A stretch of 64,000 bases of DNA from Curtobacterium sp. VKM Ac-1393. GTDB lineage: Bacteria; Actinomycetota; Actinomycetes; Actinomycetales; Microbacteriaceae. A program made the position numbers and the translations under genes. Where the stretch lies: NCBI RefSeq assembly GCF_015350995.1, contig NZ_JADKRW010000005.1, positions 1 through 64,000 on the forward strand, written 5' to 3'. The notes under the pieces are model-generated. The model searched no databases. It worked only from the letters and a program-made list of their open reading frames with translations, and was not told where the DNA came from. Position 1 is the first letter of the stretch, and each line of letters opens with the position of its first letter. Shown here one piece after another: positions 8,388 to 16,957 of the stretch.

Positions 8388-9617
8388 TCAGCCCTGGAAC
8401 GGGTTCGTCCAGCGCCACCAGACGCCGGGATCGTCGATCGTCCGTTCGAGCACGAGCGGCACCGTCACCGGGTCGTGGTCAGTGACGGTGAAGCGGACGG
8501 TCCCGACCCGCTCGCCCTTCGTCCCGAGGGTCACCTGGTCGAGGTGCGCCGTCGCGCGGACCTTCGTCTTGCCCCAGACCAGGACCTCGGCGGCCTTCGC
8601 GGTGACCGCGTCGGCCTCGTCCTGCCAGGGGGTCGAGAACGTCCCGAACGTCTGCCCGGCGTGGGTCAGGGGCACCACCTGGAAGTTGTCGGCGACCGAG
8701 CGCAGCAAGCGCTGCACGTCGACGTCGAGCGAGTCGTGGTCGACGCCACCGAGCATCACGCCGATGACGGTGACGTCGCGGCCGCCCCGTTCGTAGGTCG
8801 CGGCGAACAGCAGGCAGGCACCGGCTTCGTCGAGGGTGCCGGTCTTGATGCCCTCGACGCCGTCCATGCCGAGCAGCTTGTTCGAGTTCTCGATCGCGCC
8901 GACGGTCGGGATCGTGACGTCCTCGGTGCCGACGATCTCCTTGACCACGGGGTTCGCGAGTGCCAGCTGTCCGAGGTCCACCAGGTCGGTCGCGGTCGAG
9001 GTGTTCTGCGGATCGAGACCCGTCGGCTCGTGGATCGTGGTGTCGTCGAGACCGTGCTCGTCGAGCCACTTCGACGCCGCCTGTTCGTACTCGGCGATCG
9101 ACCCGAAGGCCCAGATGGCGAGGGCCCCGGCGTAGTTGTTCGCCGACTTCATGAGCATGACCTGGAACGCCTGGTGCTCGGTGAGCTTCAGGCCGGCTGG
9201 CATCGGGGCGACCTCGCCGTTCATCGCCGCGTACTTGGCGTAGAGCGACTCCATCTTCGGCGTGAAGGTGATCGCCGGTCCGGACTGCCCGCGTTCCATC
9301 GGCTTCTCGTCGAGGACCACGAGTGCCGTGACGATCTTGGTGATGCTCGCGATCGACCGGGGCTTCGTGTCACCGCTCGTGCGCAGGCTCTCCGGGAAGT
9401 CCGTGGCCTCGACCGCGGTGGCGCCGTAGCCGGGGAAGCGCAGTGCCGGGACACTCGAGGTGGGGGCCGAGTACGTGGTGGTCGACGCGCTCGCCGGACC
9501 GAACGGCACGACGGCCGCGGCCACGAGGTACCCGGCGACGAGCACCAGGACCGCGACGACGGCGATCGTCACGGGCCTCCGGACGGCGGAGCGGGGGCGA
9601 CGGACGACTCGTGACAC
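8388..9617 (-). CDS. D-alanyl-D-alanine carboxypeptidase (peptidase S11, PBP5-like)
   Basis: 409 residues. Residues 1-35 hold a basic stretch and one hydrophobic helix (TIAVVAVLVLVAGYLVAAA), so the protein is exported or membrane-anchored. The three penicillin-binding motifs appear in order: SITK in RSIASITKIVTALV, S-x-N in LMKSANNYAGAL, and KTG in GIKTGTLDEAG. A beta-rich C-terminal domain follows. It should trim the terminal D-Ala from peptidoglycan stem peptides outside the membrane. Start GTG 9617 has a TACGCT hexamer 8 nt upstream. The following gene, another active-site-serine hydrolase, appears to have its own promoter. Confidence 0.9.
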   Translation of the reverse strand: MSRVVRRPRSAVRRPVTIAVVAVLVLVAGYLVAAAVVPFGPASASTTTYSAPTSSVPALRFPGYGATAVEATDFPESLRTSGDTKPRSIASITKIVTALVVLDEKPMERGQSGPAITFTPKMESLYAKYAAMNGEVAPMPAGLKLTEHQAFQVMLMKSANNYAGALAIWAFGSIAEYEQAASKWLDEHGLDDTTIHEPTGLDPQNTSTATDLVDLGQLALANPVVKEIVGTEDVTIPTVGAIENSNKLLGMDGVEGIKTGTLDEAGACLLFAATYERGGRDVTVIGVMLGGVDHDSLDVDVQRLLRSVADNFQVVPLTHAGQTFGTFSTPWQDEADAVTAKAAEVLVWGKTKVRATAHLDQVTLGTKGERVGTVRFTVTDHDPVTVPLVLERTIDDPGVWWRWTNPFQG

Positions 9618-9625
9618 GGGAACCG

Positions 9626-9631
9626 AGCGTA
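9626..9631 (-). promoter_or_regulatory. Candidate -10 element for the D,D-carboxypeptidase gene
   Basis: TACGCT on the minus strand ends 8 nt before the GTG at 9617, so the 5-prime leader would be absent or only a base or two long. No clear -35. Confidence 0.35.
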
Positions 9632-9642
9632 CCGGTCGGTCC

Positions 9643-10221
9643 CTAGACCCGGGCTGCGACCGGCAGCTCGGCGGCCGGGGTCGTCGTGGGCGTGTCCATC
9701 GTCGCTGCGGTCGGCGTCGGCCGCGCGAACGTCAGCCGCCGGGACAGGTACGCGAACACCGGGCCGAGCGCGTTCATCGCGACGACCGACGCCCACGCCG
9801 CCCAGGCGTTGCCCGGATCGAACCCGAAGCCTCCGAAGCACGTCGCGAAGAACGACGCGAAGCCGAGGAACATGCCGGGCACGAGCCCGAACAGCCGCGT
9901 CCGACCCGTGTACATCAGGGCGCAGTTGACGACCAGGATGAGCAGCGCGAGCACGGTGTTCTGCGCGGCCTGCCCCTCGCCGAGCACTGTGCCGAACCGC
10001 TGGTCGAGCAGCACGATCACGAGGCCGAAGGCTGACCCGATCGGCATCGCCGGCCAGAGCCGGGTGGCGTTCCGGAGCGTGGGCGTCGGCCCGAGCAGGA
10101 ACATCCCCGCCCAGCTGATGAAGATCGCCCAGGTGGGCAGGTGCAGCGCGTTGCCGCCGATGAACGCCGTGGTGCCGGCGAGGACCGAGGCGACGATCTC
10201 GTGCGGGATCCGTTCACGCAT
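9643..10221 (-). CDS. DUF1097-family membrane protein
   Basis: 192 residues with about five or six hydrophobic segments, for example WAIFISWAGMFLL, FGLVIVLL, TVLALLILVVNCALMY and ASFFATCFGGFGF. The FISWAGMFLLG segment and overall layout fit DUF1097 inner-membrane proteins. Start ATG 10221 is set by an AAGGAG Shine-Dalgarno; longer readings lie within the amidohydrolase gene. It overlaps that gene by 8 nt, so translation is coupled. Members often sit beside amide- or urea-metabolism genes, and the context here suggests a channel or transporter for a small nitrogen compound. That role is inference. Confidence 0.75.
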   Translation of the reverse strand: MRERIPHEIVASVLAGTTAFIGGNALHLPTWAIFISWAGMFLLGPTPTLRNATRLWPAMPIGSAFGLVIVLLDQRFGTVLGEGQAAQNTVLALLILVVNCALMYTGRTRLFGLVPGMFLGFASFFATCFGGFGFDPGNAWAAWASVVAMNALGPVFAYLSRRLTFARPTPTAATMDTPTTTPAAELPVAARV

Positions 10222-11512
10222 GGGTGAGCTCCTTCGATCGGGTGGTGAGGCGGGTCGTCCGGGTGGTCTCCGCGACGACGCGGCCGCGCTTGAACACGAT
10301 GTTCCGGTCGGGACGGTCGAGCAGGACACCCGCCGGGTCGGTCGTCGACAGGACGACGAGGTCGGCGGCGGCTCCCGGCCGGATGCCGTGGGTGTCGGCG
10401 ACGCCGACGACGCGGGCTGCGGACGACGTGGCCATCTCGAGCACGCGCCCGAGGTCGTCCGGGCCGGACAGGTGCCCCACCTGCGCGAGCAGCAACCCGA
10501 TGTCGAGCAGGTCCGCGTTGCCGAACGGCGTGAACGCGTTGCGGATGTTGTTCGACGAGTAGGCGCTCGTGACGCCGGCGTCCCAGAGCTCGCGTACCGG
10601 GACGACCCCGCGGCGGACGTCCCGGTCGTCCGAGCGACCGCCGAGGTGCAGGTCCGTGGCGGGCAGCGGCACCACCGCGACACCGGCTGCCGCGAGTCTC
10701 GCGAGCACGGCGCCGCGCGAGACCGGCGGCAGGCTCGCCAGCGAGGTCACGTGTCCGAGGGCGACCCGGTCGTGCAGTCCGCGAGCGGCGACCCGGTCGG
10801 CGATGTGCCCGGCGAGGGCGAAGCGCGGGTCGGACGTGTCGTCGGCGAAGTCGGCGTGCAGGTCGGCCGGCACGTCGAACTCCTCGGCCAGGTCGAGGAC
10901 GGTCTCGACGTGCTCGTGGCACGCGGCCAGGGTCGCCTCGTTGTAGGTGCAGCCACCGATCACGTCGGCCCCGGCGGCGAGCGCCTGGCGGAGCAGGGCG
11001 AGCGTGCCGGGCGCCTTCGCGATGCCCTCCTGCGGGAACGCGACGATCTGCAGGTCCAGGGCGTCGCGGTACTCGTCGCGCAGGGTGAGGAGCACCTCGA
11101 CGCCGGTCAGTCCGACGACGGGGTCGACGTCGGGGTGTGCCCGGACGAGTGTCGTGCCGTTGGTGATCGCCTGGTCGAGCAGGGTGCGGGCGCGGTCGCG
11201 CACGGCGTCGTGCGTGAAGCCGCGCTTGAGCTCCCCCGTCACCGCGATCGCGCCGGCGAGGGTGCCGTCGGGGTTCGGGCGTTCGCGGTCGAGCAGGGCC
11301 TTGTCGACGTGCAGGTGCGCTTCGATGAGCCCCGGGATCACGACGCGACCGGCACAGTCCACGACGTGCGCCGCGTCGGTCGGCTCGACCTCCGTGCCCG
11401 CTTCGGCGACCTCGGTGCCCGCTTCGGTGACGCGGACGATGGTGCCGTCGGCGACGTGGACGTCGACCAGGCGGCCGTCGGTCAGGCGGGCCGTGCGCAG
11501 GATCAGGTCCAT
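10214..11512 (-). CDS. Cyclic amidohydrolase, cytosine deaminase-like
   Basis: 432 residues. The amidohydrolase-superfamily fold is shown by EAHLHVDKALL near residue 60, which carries the metal-binding HxH. Further motifs are VRAHPDVDP, ADLHADFADD, VALGHVTSL and a late SSNNIRNAFTPFGNADLLD. The last resembles the Asp-loop region of cytosine deaminases and of the s-triazine-degrading isopropylammelide hydrolase. It should hydrolyse a cyclic amide or amidine using one divalent metal. The start ATG 11512 has a GAGGAAG ribosome site. It is divergent from the GntR regulator and precedes the DUF1097 gene. The true substrate is unknown; the partner amidases suggest stepwise release of ammonia from a nitrogen-rich ring. 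Confidence 0.82.
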   Translation of the reverse strand: MDLILRTARLTDGRLVDVHVADGTIVRVTEAGTEVAEAGTEVEPTDAAHVVDCAGRVVIPGLIEAHLHVDKALLDRERPNPDGTLAGAIAVTGELKRGFTHDAVRDRARTLLDQAITNGTTLVRAHPDVDPVVGLTGVEVLLTLRDEYRDALDLQIVAFPQEGIAKAPGTLALLRQALAAGADVIGGCTYNEATLAACHEHVETVLDLAEEFDVPADLHADFADDTSDPRFALAGHIADRVAARGLHDRVALGHVTSLASLPPVSRGAVLARLAAAGVAVVPLPATDLHLGGRSDDRDVRRGVVPVRELWDAGVTSAYSSNNIRNAFTPFGNADLLDIGLLLAQVGHLSGPDDLGRVLEMATSSAARVVGVADTHGIRPGAAADLVVLSTTDPAGVLLDRPDRNIVFKRGRVVAETTRTTRLTTRSKELTHA

Positions 11513-11610
11513 GGTGGTGCTTCCTCGGATCGGGTCGGATCGGACGTGAGACCCACCCTTCGCCCGCCGTGTTTCCGGCTCCGACGTCGCGTGTGACGAG
11601 CGTGTAAAAG

Positions 11611-11640
11611 TTGGTCGTACCAATGAACCAAGCGGACCAA
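11611..11640. promoter_or_regulatory. Probable GntR/FadR-type operator
   Basis: TTGGTCGTACCAA at 11611-11623 is an inverted repeat of the TGGTnnnACCA type bound by FCD-class GntR regulators. Further TTGG/CCAA half-sites follow within ACCAAGCGGACCAATGG up to 11644. It lies in the 146-bp divergent region between the amidohydrolase and the regulator, a few bases from the regulator's -10. Autoregulation and control of both arms are likely. Confidence 0.7.
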
Positions 11641-11646
11641 TGGCCG

Positions 11647-11652
11647 TAGGCT
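11647..11652 (+). promoter_or_regulatory. Candidate -10 element for the GntR gene
   Basis: TAGGCT ends 6 nt before the ATG at 11659, the spacing expected for a leaderless transcript. The operator lies immediately upstream. Confidence 0.5.
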
Positions 11653-11658
11653 CCTGCC

Positions 11659-12351
11659 ATGCAGAGAGGCCGCACCCTGAGCGCCGCGACCGCCGCGCAC
11701 CTGGCCCGTCTGGTGCTCGAGGACCTGGCACCCGGCGACAAGCTCCCGCCGGAACGGACCCTGGCCGAGGACCTCGCCGTGTCCCGCACCACGGTGCGTG
11801 AGGCCATGCAGGAGCTCGAGCGCCGCCGGCTGGTCTCGCGGACACCCGGCCGTGGCACCGTCGTGCTGCCGCGCTCCGAGGAGGCGACGGCCCTGCTCGA
11901 GCAGCAGACCGGCGCAGCCCACGGTGACGACCTGGCACGGCGGGCCGAGCACGTCGCCGAGTTCCGCGCGGTGGTCGAACCGAGGGTCGCCGGTCTCGCC
12001 GCCGTCCGTGCCGGCGAAGCGGACCTGCTCGCCCTCGAACGCATCCTCGCCGCCACGCACGCGGGGCTCAGCCCCGAGGAGTCGCTGGCCCAGGACGTCG
12101 CCTTCCACGTGCAGGTCGCGCGTGCCTCGGGCAACCCGCTGCTGGTGTCGCTGTGCGAGCTCAGCAGCGGCTGGGTGCAGGACGTCCGTGCCCGGTCGCA
12201 CAGCACCAGCGAAGGCCGCCGCTCGTCGTTCGTCTGGCACGAACGGATCCTCGACTGCATCCGACGTCACGACGAGGACGGCGCGCGTGACGCGATGACC
12301 GCACACCTCGCCGACGTCGCCCACCTCGTCGAACGGAAGGCCGACCGATGA
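11659..12351 (+). CDS. GntR-family transcriptional regulator, FadR/FCD subfamily
   Basis: 230 residues. An N-terminal winged helix carries LPPERTLAEDLAVSRTTVREAMQELERRRLVSR at about 33-65 (quoted here as LPPERTLAEDL and SRTTVREAMQELE). An all-helical FCD ligand-binding domain follows, with FRAVVEPRVAGLAAV and the metal-site-like AQDVAFHVQVARASGN. It probably represses the adjacent amidase genes until its inducer binds. The gene is divergent from the amidohydrolase and overlaps the formamidase-like gene by ATGA, so it is the first cistron of that operon. Its own transcript appears leaderless. Confidence 0.9.
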   Translation: MQRGRTLSAATAAHLARLVLEDLAPGDKLPPERTLAEDLAVSRTTVREAMQELERRRLVSRTPGRGTVVLPRSEEATALLEQQTGAAHGDDLARRAEHVAEFRAVVEPRVAGLAAVRAGEADLLALERILAATHAGLSPEESLAQDVAFHVQVARASGNPLLVSLCELSSGWVQDVRARSHSTSEGRRSSFVWHERILDCIRRHDEDGARDAMTAHLADVAHLVERKADR

Positions 12352-13448
12352 CCACGCACACCCCGGCGATCCCGACCCTGCAGCCCGGCGCCGGCCCGAT
12401 CCGGTCCACCCGCTACCTGCCCGTCGATCCCGGCACGGTCCTGTGGGGCCGACTGCCGAACGCCGACGACCGTCCGGCGATCACCGTCGCACCCGGTGAG
12501 GACGTCACGATGGACACCGTCAGTCACGAGGGGATCCTGCCCGACCAGGGCAGCGACCCCCTGGCGTACTTCGGGTCGCACGGGGTCGCCCCCGAGCATG
12601 TGCTGGACGACGCCGTCGCGATCGCCCGGTCCGGTCACCGCGACCCGGGTGCGGACGGCCCGCACGTGGTCTCGGGTCCGATCGCGATCGCGGGCGCGGA
12701 ACCCGGCGACGTGCTCACCATGACCGTCCTCGAGACCCTGCCGCGGGTGCACTACGGCGTCGTGTCGAACCGGCACGGCCGCGGCGCCCTGCACGGCGAG
12801 TACCCGGTCGACGGCACCACGGTCAGCGTCTTCGCCGACGTGGTCGAGACGGCCGACGGCCAGCGGGGTCGCATCCCCCTGACCGGTGCCCGCGACCGCT
12901 TCGCGCACTTCCCGCTCGCACCCTTCCTCGGCATCATGGGCGTCGCCACCCCCGGCGAACGCCTGCACTCGGTGCCGCCGGGCCGGCACGGTGGCAACGT
13001 CGACGTGAACCTGCTGCAGGTCGGCGCGCAGCTCCACCTGCCGGTCCTCGTGCCCGGAGCGCTCGCGTACGTCGGCGACCCGCACTTCGCGCAGGGCGAC
13101 GGCGAGGTGGCGCTGACCGCACTCGAGGCCTCGCTCCGCGCCACCATCCGGTTCGACCTGACGCCGGCCGACCGGGCGGCGCAGCAGTTCGGCGAGCTCG
13201 TCTGGCCGCTCGTCGAGACGCACGAGTTCCTCGTGCCGACCGGCATGGACCCGGACCTCGACGAGGCCGTCCGCGCCTGCGTCCGGCACGCCGTCGCGAT
13301 CCTCGGGTCCCGATGGGGCATGGAACCGCACCTGGCGTACGCCTACCTGTCGGCGGCGACGGACTTCAACATCTCGCAGGTCGTCGACCTGGTCACCGGC
13401 GCGCACGCCCGCATCCGCAAGGCCGACTTCGAGGAGCCCGCACGATGA
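12348..13448 (+). CDS. Acetamidase/formamidase-family protein
   Basis: 366 residues of the FmdA/AmdA family, near the usual length. Visible family stretches include DTVSHEGIL, VLTMTVLETLPR, LAPFLGIMGVA, PPGRHGGNVDVN and LPVLVPGALAYVGDPHFAQGDGE (shown as VPGALAYVGDPHFAQGDGE). The conserved GGNxD and GDxHxxQGDGE elements are likely to bind metal and substrate. It should release ammonia from a small amide such as formamide. ATGA overlaps on both sides couple it to the regulator and the amidase. It probably processes an intermediate made by the cyclic amidohydrolase. Confidence 0.87.
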   Translation: MTTHTPAIPTLQPGAGPIRSTRYLPVDPGTVLWGRLPNADDRPAITVAPGEDVTMDTVSHEGILPDQGSDPLAYFGSHGVAPEHVLDDAVAIARSGHRDPGADGPHVVSGPIAIAGAEPGDVLTMTVLETLPRVHYGVVSNRHGRGALHGEYPVDGTTVSVFADVVETADGQRGRIPLTGARDRFAHFPLAPFLGIMGVATPGERLHSVPPGRHGGNVDVNLLQVGAQLHLPVLVPGALAYVGDPHFAQGDGEVALTALEASLRATIRFDLTPADRAAQQFGELVWPLVETHEFLVPTGMDPDLDEAVRACVRHAVAILGSRWGMEPHLAYAYLSAATDFNISQVVDLVTGAHARIRKADFEEPAR

Positions 13449-15022
13449 CCACGCCCGACACGAGCACCGCGGCACCGGAGGGCCTGCTCGCGGCCCTCGA
13501 CGCCTACGAGGCCGCCCTCGCCGCGAACGACCTCGACGCGCTCGACGCCGCCTTCGTCGACGCCCCCGGCACGATGCGCGGCGACGACCGCGGCCTGCTC
13601 GTCGGGCACGACGCGATCAGCGCGTTCCGCGGCGCACGGGGTGGGATCGGGACCCGGTCGCTGACGCGCGTCGAGGTCCGCCCCCTGGCCGACGGGCTCG
13701 CCCTCGTCGTCTCGGTGTCCGAGTTCGCCGCGGGTGGGCAGGGCCTCCAGACCCAGCTGTGGCGACGCGACAGCGACACGAGTAGCGGCAGCGGCAGCGA
13801 CGACGTCGCACCGCGCTGGCGCATCGAGGCGGCCCACGTCACCGGCCGTCCCAAGGCGTTCGACACCACCGTCTGGCGCGCGGTCGGCGATCCGCTCGTC
13901 GCCGCGACGGGCGACGGCCCGCTCGACGGACTGACCGTGGCGGTGAAGGACCTCTACGCCGTCCCTGGCCAGCCCGTCGGCGCCGGCAACCCCACCCACC
14001 TGCGCGAGTCCCCCGTCCAGACGACGCCGGCCGCAGCCGTCGCCGCGCTCCTCGACGCCGGCGCGTCGATCCGCGGCATCGCACGCACCGACGAGTTCGC
14101 CTACAACCTGACGGGTCGCAACGAACACCACGGCACCCCGCCCAACGGGGCGGTCCCGACCCGACTGCCGGGAGGCTCGTCCAGCGGATCCGCATCGGCC
14201 GTCCGTCTCGGCATGGCCGAGATCGGGATCGGCACGGACACCGCGGGATCGGTGCGGGTCCCCGCCTCGTACCAGGGACTCTGGGGCCTCCGGACGACCC
14301 ACGACACGGTCTCCCGTCAGGGCCTGCTCCCCCTGGCGCCGTCGTTCGACACGGTGGGGTGGCTCACCCGGATCGCCGACGTCCTGCTCGCGGCGCTCGA
14401 CGCCACGGTGCCGTCGAACCCGGGAGCCCCCGCCGCGTCCGTGCTGCTCGTGCCCGCTGAGCTCCTGGACCTCGTGGAGCCCGACGTCGCCGAGGCCTTC
14501 ACGGCGTTCGTCGCCGGACAGGACGAACCCATCGGCGCCGTGCAGCTCGCCGACCTCGGGGTCCCGCCCCTCGACGACCTGCGCGAACTGCTGCGGCTCG
14601 TGCAGGCCGCCGAGGCCGTCGCTGCCCACGGCGCATGGATCGACGCCCACCCCGGCGCCCTGAGCACCGTCGTCGGCGACCGGTTCGCAGCAGCCCGGGC
14701 GAACGACCCCGCCGCCACCGCCGACGCCGTGGCCCACCTCGACGACGTCCGAGCGGCCATCCGGACCGCGCTCGCCGGACGGACCCTGCTGTTCCCGACG
14801 GTCCCGGGGCCGGCACCGTTGATCGCCGCCGATGCCGCCGCGCTCGAACGGACCCGGACCGCCACCACGGCGATGACGAGCCTCGCGAGTGTCGGCGGCC
14901 TGCCGGCGGTCACCGCTCCCGCCCTCACCGTGGACGGCGCACCCGTCGGCGTGTGCCTGGTCGGCGAACCGGGCACCGACCGTGCCCTGGTGATCCACGC
15001 CGGACGGTTGCTGCAGGACTGA
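13445..15022 (+). CDS. AtzH-like (DUF3225) domain fused to an amidase-signature hydrolase
   Basis: 525 residues from ATG 13445, which overlaps the previous stop. Residues about 10-135 look like an AtzH-like DUF3225/SnoaL-type domain (ALDAYEAALAANDLDAL, MRGDDRGLLVGHDAIS, PRWRIEAAHVT), joined by a short Ser/Gly-rich insert near 113. Residues about 160-525 form an amidase-signature domain. It shows the Ser-cisSer-Lys triad: Lys in VAVKDLYAVPG, cis-Ser in LPGGSSSGSASAV and nucleophile Ser in GTDTAGSVRVPA. In s-triazine and urea-derivative pathways AtzH-like proteins accompany carboxybiuret or allophanate amidases. This fused enzyme probably hydrolyses a small linear amide from the same route. The exact substrate is unknown. 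Confidence 0.85.
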   Translation: MTTPDTSTAAPEGLLAALDAYEAALAANDLDALDAAFVDAPGTMRGDDRGLLVGHDAISAFRGARGGIGTRSLTRVEVRPLADGLALVVSVSEFAAGGQGLQTQLWRRDSDTSSGSGSDDVAPRWRIEAAHVTGRPKAFDTTVWRAVGDPLVAATGDGPLDGLTVAVKDLYAVPGQPVGAGNPTHLRESPVQTTPAAAVAALLDAGASIRGIARTDEFAYNLTGRNEHHGTPPNGAVPTRLPGGSSSGSASAVRLGMAEIGIGTDTAGSVRVPASYQGLWGLRTTHDTVSRQGLLPLAPSFDTVGWLTRIADVLLAALDATVPSNPGAPAASVLLVPAELLDLVEPDVAEAFTAFVAGQDEPIGAVQLADLGVPPLDDLRELLRLVQAAEAVAAHGAWIDAHPGALSTVVGDRFAAARANDPAATADAVAHLDDVRAAIRTALAGRTLLFPTVPGPAPLIAADAAALERTRTATTAMTSLASVGGLPAVTAPALTVDGAPVGVCLVGEPGTDRALVIHAGRLLQD

Positions 15023-15057
15023 CGCGGGTCGGGCCTCCCGGTCGGCTCGTCGGGTGT

Positions 15058-15876
15058 CTAGGAGGCGAGCCGCTGGGCGTGCGTGACCGCCCACAGACCG
15101 ACGGCGCTCGCCGCGGCGATGTTGAGCGAGTCGACGCCGTGTGCCATCGGGATCCGCACCGTGGTGTCGGCGGATGCGATCGCGGCGGGCGTCAGGCCCT
15201 GCCCCTCGGTGCCCATGACGAGCGCGACCTTGCCGGGGACGTCGCGGACGAACTCGGCGAGGTCGACCGACTCGTCGGTCAGCGCCATCGCGGCGAGGTG
15301 GAAGCCCTGCTCGCGCAGCTCCTCGCCCGCAGCCGGCCAGTCGCCGATGCGGGTCCACGGGACCTGGAGGACCGTGCCCATGCTCACCCGGACACTCCGG
15401 CGGTACAGCGGGTCCGCGCAGCGCGGGCTGACGAGCACCGCGTCGGCGCCGAGGCCGGCGACGCTGCGGAAGACGGCACCGACGTTGGTGTGGTCGACGA
15501 TGTCCTCGAGCACGACGACGAGCTTCGCGTCACGGACCACCTCGGCGACGGTCGGCAACTCGGGGCGCTGCACGGCGGCGATCGCGCCACGGTGCATGCG
15601 GAAGCCGGTGAGCTCCTCGAGCAGGGCGTCCGGGCCGACGAAGACGGGGCCGTCGTGGTCCGCGACCAGTGGCAGGACGCTGTCGAGCCACTTCTCCTGC
15701 ACCAGGATGCTCCGCGGCGTGTGTCCCGCACGGACCGCACGCTCGATGACCGTGTTCGACTCGGCGATGTACAGGCCGCCCTCGGGTTCGCTCACACGGC
15801 GGAGCGCCACGTCGGTCAGCCGGGCGAAGTCGTCGAGGCGGGGGTCGTCGAGGGACTCGATGCGGACGGGGTGCAC
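15058..15876 (-). CDS. TrmH/SpoU-family RNA 2-prime-O-methyltransferase
   Basis: 272 residues from GTG 15876; the frame is open further upstream but that part is low complexity. The SPOUT knot motifs are present: LVVVLEDIVDHTNVGAVFRS (motif 1), LVMGTEGQGL (motif 2) and RIPMAHGVDSLNIAAASAV (motif 3, SAM site). An N-terminal substrate-binding domain precedes them. It methylates a ribose in rRNA or tRNA using S-adenosylmethionine; the target base cannot be told. It converges on the amidase operon with 35 nt between stops, and is divergent from the Sir2 gene. Confidence 0.88.
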   Translation of the reverse strand: MHPVRIESLDDPRLDDFARLTDVALRRVSEPEGGLYIAESNTVIERAVRAGHTPRSILVQEKWLDSVLPLVADHDGPVFVGPDALLEELTGFRMHRGAIAAVQRPELPTVAEVVRDAKLVVVLEDIVDHTNVGAVFRSVAGLGADAVLVSPRCADPLYRRSVRVSMGTVLQVPWTRIGDWPAAGEELREQGFHLAAMALTDESVDLAEFVRDVPGKVALVMGTEGQGLTPAAIASADTTVRIPMAHGVDSLNIAAASAVGLWAVTHAQRLAS

Positions 15877-16005
15877 GGGGCTCGTTTCGGTGTGGTGCGG
15901 GTGGTGTGCCGGACGGTGTCGCAGCCGGTGCGCCGGTCGGTGTCGCGGCTGGTCTCGCTCCGTCGCGCCCGTCGGGAAGCGACCGGGACGGTCGGCTGTT
16001 GAGGG

Positions 16006-16011
16006 TACCGT
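16006..16011 (+). promoter_or_regulatory. Candidate -10 element for the Sir2 gene
   Basis: TACCGT ends 7 nt before the GTG at 16019. This favours that start over the in-frame GTG at 16010, which would lie within the hexamer. Confidence 0.45.
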
Positions 16012-16018
16012 GAACAGG

Positions 16019-16957
16019 GTGCTGGATGATGCTGCGTCGACGAGCGGACCGACCACCGGGGCGGCCACCGGCTTGCCGACCGCAGCGGACCTCGATCGCG
16101 TGGTCGAGGTGCTCGCCGGCAAGCGCGTCGCGGTCCTCTCCGGCGCCGGCCTGAGCACCGACTCGGGCATCCCCGACTACCGCGGCGCCGGACGGATCGT
16201 GCGGAAACCCATGACCTTCCAGGAGTTCCGAGCCGACTCCGCCAAACGGCAGCGCTACTGGGCGGGCTCGCACCTCGGCTGGCGGAGCTTCGCCGCTGCC
16301 AGGCCGAACGAGGGGCACCGCGCGCTCGCCGCACTCGAGGACGCCGGCGTCGTGACCGGTGTCATCACGCAGAACGTCGACGGCCTGCACCTGCGGGCCG
16401 GGTCCCGCCGCGTGGTCGAGATCCACGGCTCGATGGACCGCGCGCTCTGCCTGACGTGCGGGCAGGTGTTCTCCCGTGCTGACCTGGCCACCACGATCGA
16501 CCGCGCCAACCCGTGGATCGACGAGCCAGGCTCGGTGCAGCTGCAACCCGACGGCGACGTCGAGATCACCGACGTCGAACGCTTCGTGGTGCCGGACTGC
16601 TCGGTGTGCGGCGGGATGCTCAAGCCCGACGTGGTGTTCTTCGGCGAGTTCGTGCCCACCGAGAAGTTCCAAGAAGCCGTGTCGATCGTCGCCGACGCCG
16701 AGGCACTGCTCGTGGTGGGGTCGTCCCTCACCGTGAACTCCGGTGTGCGACTCGTCGACCACGCCGCCCGCCGCAAGAACCCGGTGGTCATCGTGAACCG
16801 CGGAGCCACGCGGAGCGATCGCCGTGCCGCGGTGAAGCTCGACGGCGGCACCACCGAGACGCTCGTGCACCTGGCGGAGCGGCTGGGGTCGGCGGGGTCC
16901 GGTCCGCCGTCTGGTCCTGCGGCGTCTGCTCCGCCGTCTGGGATGATCGACGGGTGA
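16019..16957 (+). CDS. Sir2-family NAD-dependent protein deacylase
   Basis: About 312 residues. The NAD-binding GAGLSTDSGIPDYRG lies near residue 40. TQNVDGLH and the catalytic His in EIHGSMD follow. A structural zinc site is formed by CLTCG and CSVCGG. FFGEFVP and VVGSSLTVNSG complete the Rossmann domain. It should remove acyl groups from lysine, consuming NAD and producing nicotinamide. The domain stands alone, as in metabolic sirtuins, rather than being fused to an effector. A 4-nt GTGA overlap couples it to the histidine-phosphatase gene. The start was set by the upstream TACCGT; GTG 16010 is an alternative. Confidence 0.9.
   Translation: MLDDAASTSGPTTGAATGLPTAADLDRVVEVLAGKRVAVLSGAGLSTDSGIPDYRGAGRIVRKPMTFQEFRADSAKRQRYWAGSHLGWRSFAAARPNEGHRALAALEDAGVVTGVITQNVDGLHLRAGSRRVVEIHGSMDRALCLTCGQVFSRADLATTIDRANPWIDEPGSVQLQPDGDVEITDVERFVVPDCSVCGGMLKPDVVFFGEFVPTEKFQEAVSIVADAEALLVVGSSLTVNSGVRLVDHAARRKNPVVIVNRGATRSDRRAAVKLDGGTTETLVHLAERLGSAGSGPPSGPAASAPPSGMIDG

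Noticed and set aside
16019..16957. Sir2 gene as an antiphage defence effector
   Set aside because: It is a stand-alone zinc-containing deacylase-type sirtuin with no Argonaute, HerA or other defence partner.
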